This document shows, piece by piece, positions 17,633 through 27,600 of a stretch of 48,932 nucleotides of DNA. The notes beneath the pieces were generated by a model, which was not told the origin of the DNA, searched no databases, and was given only the letters and a program-made list of their open reading frames with translations. This DNA is from Lactiplantibacillus herbarum (lineage in GTDB: Bacteria > Bacillota > Bacilli > Lactobacillales > Lactobacillaceae): NCBI RefSeq assembly GCF_001039045.1, contig NZ_LFEE01000016.1, forward strand, positions 60,006 through 108,937, read 5' to 3'. A program made the position numbers and the translations under genes. Each line of letters starts with the position of its first letter. Position 1 is the stretch's first letter.

Positions 17633-20600
17633 ATGAGCAAACGGGTAGGTAGAATGGGATCAGAAGGTAAAATGCACTATAAGATTTATAAATCAGGAAA
17701 ACAGTGGGTGACAGCTGGTATAACTGTTTTTTCAGTTGGACTGGGGTTAGCTGTTAACCAAGTCGAACAAGCACAGGCCGCTACTAATGCCAACACTGAT
17801 GGTGCTGACATTAGTAGCACTAAAGTAAGTTCTGGCTCTGCGGTGACGGCAACAAATACTGTTGTGTTAAAGACTAGTACCGATGCAACTTCCGCGACTA
17901 GTGCTAAAGAGGAATCAAGCAGTGAATCGACTGTCTCGACTTCTAGTGCTAGTCAGGCCACATCGGCGTCAACGACTAGTTCGACAAGTAGTACAGCCAC
18001 AAAATCAGATAATACTAATTCGGATGCTGCTAGTTCATCTTCGGTAGTTGCTACTCAATCAAGTGTCAGCAATCAAAATGAGCAATCAGCTAGTAGTTCA
18101 GCCTCGTCAGTTTCTAGTAGTGCTATTTCAAATCAAAGTAGTGCCAGTAGTGTAGCTAGCCAAGCTAGCAATGAGAGCGGTACTGAGTCTAGTTCTGCGA
18201 CTGAGGTTACGACAACTCCAGTTACAAGTACTGCTACTAGTGATGTAACAACAGCGCAGTCCATGAGTAATACAAAATCTGAAATGGCGAAGACATCCGT
18301 GAATATGTTAAACACTGCTATTGAAGCAGCGGCGGCGACTTCAGTAACGACGACTGATACTAACGCTAAAACCACAACGACTACTATCACTGATAGCAAT
18401 GGGGTTACGTTAACGATCATTGATTCTTATGGTAAGACGATGACATATAAAACGAATACCTATGATAGTGGGACTGGCCAAAATGGTCTTAATGATTTGC
18501 AAGTGTTATTGGAAGCTTCAGGCGATGGCGTTGCCGAGGGGGATGGGCTAGCAACGATGTATGTCCAAGACAGGGCTGGTAACTATTTGACTGATGAGTT
18601 TGGTCAACGCGTCAATTTGTTGTATACAATATTAAATGGAACTGATTCGAATGTGTTAGCCAACTATTTGACGGTTACGTATACGAATGTAGCTGGAACT
18701 GAATCAACTGATGTATCAAGTAGTTCTTGGAAAAGTCAAACGAATGCTGGAACTTATAAATTTACACTTACCCAAGCTGGAATACAATCCATATCAGATC
18801 TTTTAAGTGATGATAGTGATTACTATGATTTGCCTGCTGGTGAGACTATTACTGATTTTATACCAACCGATGACTCAACAGCGGACTATAGTTTCCAGAT
18901 ACAGATTGCTCCAGCAACGCTTGGTTTAGTTAATTCTGATACTAGTGGACTTAATCAGATTAATGTTAGCAAGGATAAGCAAAACTATAATGGCACAATT
19001 TCTCAATTACCGACAAAGATTCGATTATTTGATGGAACGGATCAGTCCCAACCAGCAATTGAGATTAAAAATGGGATTGTAACGACAGTAACATCTGCAG
19101 ATGGTAGCTCTGCTAAAGTCGGTGATGTTGTTTTCACGAGTGATGATTTCTTGCAGATGTTTAATTATACTTATACGTCAAACACGGATAATTTAACTGG
19201 TGCAGATGCTGGTAAATATACGATTTCCTTAAGCGCAGAAGGCTTGGCTAAATTGCAGGCTTATTTGGGACAAAATTTTATTGTTGCATCAAGTGCTACT
19301 ACTAGCAATGTACCAACTTTAACGATTGTAAAGTCTACGTTGGCTGTTAACGCGGCCAATGATGAAGTCACTTATGATGGCAAAAGCCACACAACGGCAG
19401 TGACGATTGGGACTAATTATGATGGTATTACTGCTGATGACTACACTACTATAATTGGTACCAATGCCGGTGAGTATACTATCACACCAACTTATACAGG
19501 AGCCAAAGCCGCAATTATAGCGCGTAATTATACGTCTACTGTAACCGCAGGAACACTAATAATTGATAAAGCAGCTGCAACAATTACGATTCCAAGTAAG
19601 ACTTACTGGAACGATGGTACAGCGAAGAATTTAACCGCTAATGTTGATGGTACGGTCAATGGTGAAACGTTAAATTATAGTCTGACTGATGGTATGAGTA
19701 CTACCGGAACGAAAACCATTACGGCTACCTATGATGAGCAAGATGGTATCAATCGAAATTATGCCATCAAAGTAATGGATGGCACGTTAACTATTGGTGA
19801 TGTGGCAGTTCAATATCTTTATGAGCACACAAATGCTGATGGCACGACACAAGTGGATGCTACGGCAACCGGTACCGTGACACATGGTTCAGACGAAAGT
19901 GCCGCTGATTACTTGAATTACACGACTACCGCAAAACCAAAAACGGGTTATACATTGGTTTCAGATAATACTGGCTTAGCGGCCAATGGGACGTTAGCTA
20001 ATGCTGGCGGTACCGTAGTGTATATTTATCATGCCAATACGGAAACCGCCACGGTCACATATGTTGATCAGTTGACGGGAAAAACAATTAAGACAGACTC
20101 GTTGGATGGATCTTATGGGACAACCGATTCTTATGCAACGACTAACACGATTTCAAACTATGAAAAAATAGGTTACAAGCTGGTTACTTCAAATTTCCCT
20201 GCTAACGGTGTGATCTATGATGAGGATGGCGTTACAAAAAATTATATTGTGATATTAAAGCATAAGACGGTTATTGTGACTCCAGATAATCCAGGGACAC
20301 CGGGTCAACCAATTGATGCAAGTAATCCAGAAGGGCCAAAGTATCCGGCGGGAACAACGGCGCAAGATTTGACTAAAGAAGTCAGCCAAACAATTAAGTA
20401 TCAGTACAAGAATGGGACGTCTGTTGGAGCAGATAATGTTCAAACGGTTACTTTCAACCGTGTTGCGGTTGTTGATGAAGTTGATGGGACAGTAACCTAC
20501 ATGGATTGGTTGAATGGTACGGTTGCAACTGGTCGTTATATAACGATTGAGTCACCGGTTATTATGGGTTACACGGCTGACAAACTGAGTGTGGCTGGTA

Positions 20601-21283
20601 ACGATGCAGTAGCAAATACGGATCAGGATACCACAGTAGTCGTAACCTACAACGCTAATCCGGAAACAGCAACGGTAACGTATGTTGATGCGACAACGGG
20701 TAAGACTCTTGATGTAGCAAGTTTAACTGGAGATTTCAGCTCACAATCGGATTACCAAACTATGGATACGATTGCGAATTATGTTAAGAATGGCTATGAA
20801 TTAGTGAGTGATGGCTATCCAACTTCAGGATTGATTTTTGATGAAGATGGGGTTACCAACAACTATGTCGTAACGTTGAAACATAAATTAGTGACGGTAA
20901 CTTCAGATAATCCGGGGACACCAGGTCAACCCATTGACGCAAGTAATCCGGATGGACCAAAATATCCGGAAGGAACGTCTGTACAAGATTTGGTTAAAAA
21001 AGTTAGTCAGACGATTCATTATCAATATGCTGGCAGTGATGAGTCTGTTTTAGATATTGTTCAGACAGTTACTTTTAAACGCAATGCAATTGTCGATGAA
21101 GTTACAGGCAACGTAACTTACACGGACTGGTTAAATGGTGCCTCAACAACGGGGGGATATGTGACAATTGAAACACCTAATGTAGCTGGATATACAGCTG
21201 ATAAGTTGAGTGTTTTAGGCAATAGTGCTGTCTCCTCGATGGACCAAGATACAACTGTAATCGTGACGTATACTGCTAATTAG
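17633..21283 (+). CDS. Secreted adhesin-like protein: KxYKxGKxW signal, Ser-rich, MBG and MucBP modules, no LPXTG
   Basis: A 1216-residue exported protein. Residues 14-50 are a KxYKxGKxW-type signal (KIYKSGKQWVTAGIT, hydrophobic core, cleavage near QAQA-ATN). A Ser/Thr-rich stalk covers about 50-240. A 320-residue N-domain (begins TTTITDSNGVTLTII) is shared with the next gene. Two MBG-type beta domains (19.33-19.80 kb) follow, then MucBP-like modules with PGTPGQPIDASNP linkers, two copies. Known relatives bind mucus or other host and plant glycans. It stops at a clean TAG after VIVTYTAN with a terminator 30 bases later, so there is no LPXTG, membrane anchor or wall-spanning region. It may be released, or held by non-covalent contacts. 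GGAGG at 17621-17625 sets the start. Confidence 0.85.
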   Translation: MSKRVGRMGSEGKMHYKIYKSGKQWVTAGITVFSVGLGLAVNQVEQAQAATNANTDGADISSTKVSSGSAVTATNTVVLKTSTDATSATSAKEESSSESTVSTSSASQATSASTTSSTSSTATKSDNTNSDAASSSSVVATQSSVSNQNEQSASSSASSVSSSAISNQSSASSVASQASNESGTESSSATEVTTTPVTSTATSDVTTAQSMSNTKSEMAKTSVNMLNTAIEAAAATSVTTTDTNAKTTTTTITDSNGVTLTIIDSYGKTMTYKTNTYDSGTGQNGLNDLQVLLEASGDGVAEGDGLATMYVQDRAGNYLTDEFGQRVNLLYTILNGTDSNVLANYLTVTYTNVAGTESTDVSSSSWKSQTNAGTYKFTLTQAGIQSISDLLSDDSDYYDLPAGETITDFIPTDDSTADYSFQIQIAPATLGLVNSDTSGLNQINVSKDKQNYNGTISQLPTKIRLFDGTDQSQPAIEIKNGIVTTVTSADGSSAKVGDVVFTSDDFLQMFNYTYTSNTDNLTGADAGKYTISLSAEGLAKLQAYLGQNFIVASSATTSNVPTLTIVKSTLAVNAANDEVTYDGKSHTTAVTIGTNYDGITADDYTTIIGTNAGEYTITPTYTGAKAAIIARNYTSTVTAGTLIIDKAAATITIPSKTYWNDGTAKNLTANVDGTVNGETLNYSLTDGMSTTGTKTITATYDEQDGINRNYAIKVMDGTLTIGDVAVQYLYEHTNADGTTQVDATATGTVTHGSDESAADYLNYTTTAKPKTGYTLVSDNTGLAANGTLANAGGTVVYIYHANTETATVTYVDQLTGKTIKTDSLDGSYGTTDSYATTNTISNYEKIGYKLVTSNFPANGVIYDEDGVTKNYIVILKHKTVIVTPDNPGTPGQPIDASNPEGPKYPAGTTAQDLTKEVSQTIKYQYKNGTSVGADNVQTVTFNRVAVVDEVDGTVTYMDWLNGTVATGRYITIESPVIMGYTADKLSVAGNDAVANTDQDTTVVVTYNANPETATVTYVDATTGKTLDVASLTGDFSSQSDYQTMDTIANYVKNGYELVSDGYPTSGLIFDEDGVTNNYVVTLKHKLVTVTSDNPGTPGQPIDASNPDGPKYPEGTSVQDLVKKVSQTIHYQYAGSDESVLDIVQTVTFKRNAIVDEVTGNVTYTDWLNGASTTGGYVTIETPNVAGYTADKLSVLGNSAVSSMDQDTTVIVTYTAN

Positions 21284-21313
21284 AAATAGTGCAATGAACT
21301 AATAAGTATAAAG

Positions 21314-21360
21314 TGAACCCCCGAGAACGGACCTAAATCCAATCTTGGGGGTTCATTCTG
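21314..21360 (+). terminator. Terminator of adhesin 1
   Basis: TGAACCCCCGAGA (21314-21326) pairs with TCTTGGGGGTTCA (21343-21355), one G-U pair, followed by a T-rich tail. Because it follows the TAG so closely, there is no room for a lost anchor region downstream. Confidence 0.82.
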
Positions 21361-21559
21361 TCTATTCTCATAAAAAAAGGGAGAGCATGACTAGATTGTT
21401 AAATTCAGTAATTAAGATAGCTATGCGAATAATATTTTTATAATTTCATCTATAAACTTAAAATCAAGGTATAAATAAAGATTTATACTGTTAAATGATA
21501 CCAATATCAAATAATTAATACATATATAATTATATTCCGTCATGTTTTACTATTATTTT

Positions 21560-21615
21560 ACTGAATCTAAACTTATACTAGTAATTGAAGGGGTCAATTA
21601 AATAATGGTTTCATA
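21560..21615 (+). promoter_or_regulatory. Promoter/leader of adhesin 2 with three-codon mini-ORF
   Basis: Homologous to the leader of adhesin 1: TATTATTTT, then ACTTATACTAGTAATTGA, then GAAGGGG and ATG-GTT-TCA-TAA (21604-21615). The -10-like TATACT and the position of the mini-ORF are conserved, while the sequence between the mini-ORF and the adhesin start has diverged. The 410-base gap before adhesin 2 otherwise holds only the adhesin 1 terminator and very AT-rich DNA. Confidence 0.5.
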
Positions 21616-21692
21616 ATTAAAGCAATTATATTGGGCCCTAGTGAGAAATTTTATGTTTACATATTTCAAGTTATTATTTGGAGGTAAGGGCT

Positions 21693-24600
21693 ATGAAGAA
21701 TCGGTTAGATCGGATGGCGTCAGAAGGGAAGACCCACTACAAGCTTTATAAGGCAGGGCGAAACTGGGTTACAGCTGGGATCACTGTTTTTACGGTTGGG
21801 GCTGGCTTGACCTTTAGTTTAGTTGATCAGGCTAAGGCCGCGACTAATACGAGTAGTAGTGAATCTGACAATAGTTCCAGTGTCAGTTCTAGTTCGACAA
21901 CAGCTACAGAAAATACGGCGGTGCTAAAAACAACTAGCGCGGCCGCGACTTCAGCTAGTGCGACAGCTGCAACCAGTGTAGCAACAGCTAATTCAGCTGC
22001 CAGTGATAGTCATTCAACAGCAGCTTCGAATGCTAGCTCAACAGGTAGTACGGCTACTAGTACCGCTACTGAGTCGACTTCAACTAGTGCATCTTCAGCA
22101 CAATCAACGGCCAAGAGTGCCACTTCAACAACTGACAGCCAAAGTACACAAGCTAGCAGTTCAGCCGCAACTAGTAGCAGTGCTTCTAGTCAAACGACCA
22201 GTACTGACTCAACCAGCAGTGCTAGCGGTGATACGGCTTCAACCTCTACTTCAACAGCGAATAGTAGTAGTACTCCAGTTACGAGTACTGCGACTAGCGC
22301 AACACCAGTAAAGTCGAGTGCTAGCCTCAAGTCCACTATGGCCAAGTCGGCTAAAATGGCGGCAGCAGCAACTTCAACAACGACCACAGACACTGATGCT
22401 AAAACTACGACGACCACTATTACTGATAGTAATGGGGTTACTTTAACGATTATTAATTCTTATGGTAAGACGATGACGTATAAAACGGATAGTGATGTTG
22501 GAGCTGGTTCTGCTGGTTTGCGAGATTTATATACGTTATTGGAATCTACAGATAATGGAATTGCTGAAGGCGACGGGTTAACAACGATATACGTTCAGGA
22601 CAGTAAAGGTAATTATTTGACTGATAATTCTGGTCAACGTGTTAACTTGTTATTTTTGATGACGAATGATGGTGTGAGCGATGAATCATTAGCCGCTAAT
22701 TTTACGATTACGTATACGAATGTAGCTGGGACAGTATCAACTGATGTATCAGCTGATACTTGGACTGATTTAACGGATGCTGGTACCTATCACCTGACCA
22801 TTACATCAGCCGGTATACAGTCACTAACGAACCTTTTAGCTGACAAGGAAAGTAATTTTATCTTACCAGATGGTGAGACTGTTGCGGACTTTACACCTAG
22901 TTTTGATTCATCTGCAGATTATAGTTTTCAAATACAAATTGTACCTGCAACGCTTGGTCTTGTTACTAGTACTACTGGGATTAATGAGATTAAGGTTTCT
23001 AGTGAGTCACAGAACTATAATGGGACGATTTCTCAATCACCAAAAACAATTTCTTTATTTGATGGGACAAGCAGATCTCAGCCAGCAATTACCATTACTA
23101 ATGGTATTGTGACAGCAGTGAAGTCTGCAGATGGCAGTTCAGCAAAAGTCGGTGATGTTGTTTTTACAAGTGATGATTTTTCACAGATTTTTACTTATAC
23201 TTACACATCTAATGCGGATAATTTAACTGGAGCTGACGTTGGTAAATATACAATTTCATTAAGTGATACAGGTTTAGCCAAATTACAGGCCTATTTAGGA
23301 CAGAACTTTATCGTTTCAGCAGCAGCTACTACTAGTAATGTACCAACGCTAACGATTAACAAGGCTACCTTGACTGTCAACACCGCTAGCGATGAGGTCA
23401 CCTATAACGCTAAGAGCCACACAACGGGAGTTACCGTTGGGACTAACTATGATGGCATTGTGGCCGGTGACTACACGACAGCAACTGGGACTAATGCGGG
23501 CGTTTATCAAATCACGCCAACTTATACGGGCACAAAAGCCGCAATTATCGCACGTAATTATACGCTTAGCTCAGTGGCGGGAACCTTAACCATTGATAAA
23601 GCAGCTTTAACAGTTTCCGTAAAATCCGTTTCGGGTCGATATAAGAAAATATACGATTCTACAACAGGGACGTATCCTGCTGATGCATATCTATATGGGA
23701 CCACGGCCAGTGTCACGACTGGAACTAACTATGACGGACTGACCTTTAGTGCAGTTAGTGAAGACGATGGTGTCACCACTGGTTATTCGAATGTTGGTGT
23801 GTATGCAATGACTGGGATAACTAGTGATGATCTTTCGAACTATAGCGTGGCTTACGTTGATGGGACGATTACGATTACGCCGATGCCAATAACAGTAAGA
23901 ATTAATACCTTCACCTCCACCTATAATCATACAGCTCGGACGTTGACCACTGACGTTGTTAGTGGGACTAATTTTGATTATATGACCTTTACAGCGACTG
24001 GGGCTGATGGTAGTGGTAATGGGTCTTATACGAATGCTGGTACTTACCTGATGACTGGAACGACTGTCTCTGATCTTTCTAATTATACTGTGACGTATCA
24101 AGATGCTTATATGATCATTAACCCCATCGTCATGACAGTAACTGTTGCTGCTTCTGAAGTGACCTATGACAAGCAAGCTCATGGAACGACTGTTAAAAGC
24201 ACGGGTTCTAACCCTGATAAAATGGTATTTACTGCAGTTGCTGCGGATGGCAGTGGTAATACAACTTATACGAATGTTGGTAGCTATACGATGACTGCGA
24301 CAACTGACAACGTTAATAGTATTAATTATACGATCACGTATGTTAATGCCGACTTAGTCATTGATCCGGCAGCGTTAACGGTGACAGTCAATAATCAGAC
24401 GCTAGATTATAATGGTCAGACTCAGGGGACAACTGCTACGCTGACTAGCGGGACCAATTACGATAATTTAACGCTCTCTGCGGTTGCCAAAACTGACAGT
24501 AGTATCACGGGATACAAGAATGCTGGTAGTTATGCCATGACAGGACTAGCGAGTGGGACTGGTTCGACCAATTATACTATTACTTATGTTGATGGAACGT

Positions 24601-27600
24601 TAACCATCAATAAGGCTGCCTTAACGGTCACTGCTAATGACAATACGATTATCTATGATGGTCAAACACACGGAACGAGCACGACCGTCACTAAGGGTAC
24701 GAACTATGATAATCTGACGTTTGACGCAGTCGCCAAGACGGATGGGACAACGACTGGCTATACCAATGTGGGTAGTTATACCATGACAGGTATGACCACT
24801 GATGATACGGCTAACTATGACATCACTTATGTTGATGGGACTTTGGTTATTAATAAGGCCCAATTAACGGTGTCTGTCGATGATTTAACGAAAGTTTATG
24901 ATGGCAATACCTATGGCACAACTGCCACGGTCACGAGTGGTGATGATTATGATAATCTGACTTTCAACGTGGTTGCTAAGAGTGACAATAGTACAACTGG
25001 CTATAAGAATGTTGGTAGTTACACGATGGTCGCTTCAGCTAACGGCACGACTGCGGCTAATTACGATATTAATTATGTTGATGGGACGATTACCATCACC
25101 CCAGCAGCTTTAGTTGTGACTGTCGATAAAAGTGCGGTAACTTACGATAAAACAGCGCATGGGACAACGGTTAGTGTTGCCGGTAATGATTATGATAATC
25201 TAACTTTTAGTGCGACTGCATCGGATGGCAGCGGCAATGCTACTTATACGAATGCTGGTACTTATGACATGACTGGAACGACTAGTGATGATACGTCTAA
25301 CTATACGATTACTTACGTTGATGGGACGTTAACGATCAATAAAGCAACGTTAACAGTGACGGTCAATGACAGTAAGCTGACTTATGATGGTCAAGCGCAT
25401 GGGACAACGACCGTTACTAGCGGCACAAACTATGATGATTTGACATTTGCGGCCGTTGCTAAAACTGACGGGACCACAACTAGCTACACTAATGTGGGTA
25501 GTTATGGTATGACGGGAACGACGACTGACGATACGTCAAACTATGCGATTACTTACAAGGATGGCACGTTAGTTATTGATAAAGCCGCATTGACGGTGTC
25601 CGTTAATGCTTCAAATCAGGTATACAATGGTCAGAATCACGGGACCACTGCTGGAGTCACGAGTGGTGATGATTACGATAATCTGACTTTCAACGTGGTC
25701 GCTAAGAGTGACAATAGTACGACTGGTTATAAGAACGTCGGTAGTTATACGATGGTTGCTGTAACCAATGACGCGGCTGCGGCTAACTACGATATTAGTT
25801 ATGTTGACGGAACGTTAACGATCACGCCCGCAGCTTTGACAGTGACGGTCAATGGCAGCACGATTATCTATGATGGTAAAGCGCACGGAACGGACACGAC
25901 CGTTACCAGTGGCACGAATTATGATGATTTGGCGTTTGATGCTGTTGCTAAATCAGATGGGAGCACCGCTAGCTATACGAATGTCGGCAGCTATGACATG
26001 ACAGGAATGACGACTGACGATACGTCAAACTATACCATCACTTATAAGGATGGCACGTTAGTTATCAATAAGGCTCAATTAACGGTAGCTGTCGATAATT
26101 TAACGCAAGTCTACGATGGTAAAACTCATGGGACAACTGCCAAAGTCACGAGTGGGAATGATTATGATAATCTGACTTTCAATGTGGTGGCTAAGAGTGA
26201 CAATAGCACGACCGGTTATAAGAATGTCGGCAATTACACGATGGTCGCTTCGGCTAATGGTACGACTGCGGCTAACTACGATATTAATTATGTCGATGGG
26301 ACGATCGCCATTACGCCAGCTGCTTTAACGGTCACGGTTAATAATAATAAGGTCACTTACGATAGTCAGGAACATGGCACAACTGCTAGCGTGACTTCCG
26401 GTGACAATTACGATAACTTGGCATTTACGACCATTGCTAAAGATGGGACTGCGACAAGCTATAAGAATGTGGGTAGTTACGCGATGACTGGTGCTACAGC
26501 GGATAACGCTGATGGCAATTACACGATTACCTATGTGGACGGGACGTTGGCGATTACGCCAGCCGCCTTAACGGTCACCGTTAACAATCCTTCAGTGACC
26601 TATGACGGCCAAGAACATAGCACGACTGCCAGTGTGACTGATGGAACTAATTATGATAACTTGACGTTTACGACTGCGGCAGCAGATGGCACAACGAGCT
26701 ATAGAAATGTTGGCGAGTATGTCATGACTGGGACAACTGCCGATAATGTTAACAATAATTATACGATTACCTATGTCGATGGGACGTTAGCGATTACGCC
26801 AGCTGCTTTGACAGTTACGGTCAATAATAATACCGCTGTTTATGACAGCAAGACTCATGGGACGACCACCACCGTTACTGATGGGACTGACTATGACAAC
26901 CTCGTGTTTACTACGGTTGCTAAGAGCGATGGCACCACGATGAGTTATAAGAATGTCGGTAGTTATGCGATGACTGGTCAAACCGCGAGCGCTGATGCAT
27001 CTAATTATGACATCACCTATGTCGATGGGACGTTAGCGATCACGCCGGCAAAATTGACGGTCACAGTTAATAAGGACAGCGTGACTTATGACGCTAAGAA
27101 TCATGGCCTGACTGCTGGTGTAACGAGCGGAACTAATTATGACAATTTGACGTTTAACACAGTTGGTACAGACGGTGTCACAACCAGTTATAAAAATGCT
27201 GGTAGTTATACCATGACTGGGACGACTACTGATAACACTAATAATAATTATGATATTAGTTACGTGGATAATACGTTAACCATTACACCAGCCGCTTTGA
27301 CGGTCACGGTTAATAAGGATAGTACCGTTTACGATGCTAAAGATCATAGCTTGACGGCTGGCGTCACGGCCGGGACCAATTATGATAATTTGATGTTTAC
27401 CACAGTTGGTACGGATGGGACGACCACTAGCTATAAGAATGTTGGTAATTACGTCATGACCGGTACCACGACAGGCAATACTGCTGGCAATTACACGATT
27501 AGTTATGTCGATGGGACGTTAGCGATTACGCCAGCTGCTCTGACAGTAACGGTTAATAAGAATGCGGCTACTTACGACGGTCAAGCTCATGGGACAACTG

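Noticed and set aside
21284-21692. Lost LPXTG region of adhesin 1 after its stop
   Set aside because: The terminator starts 30 bases later and no frame encodes an LPXTG, hydrophobic helix or charged tail.
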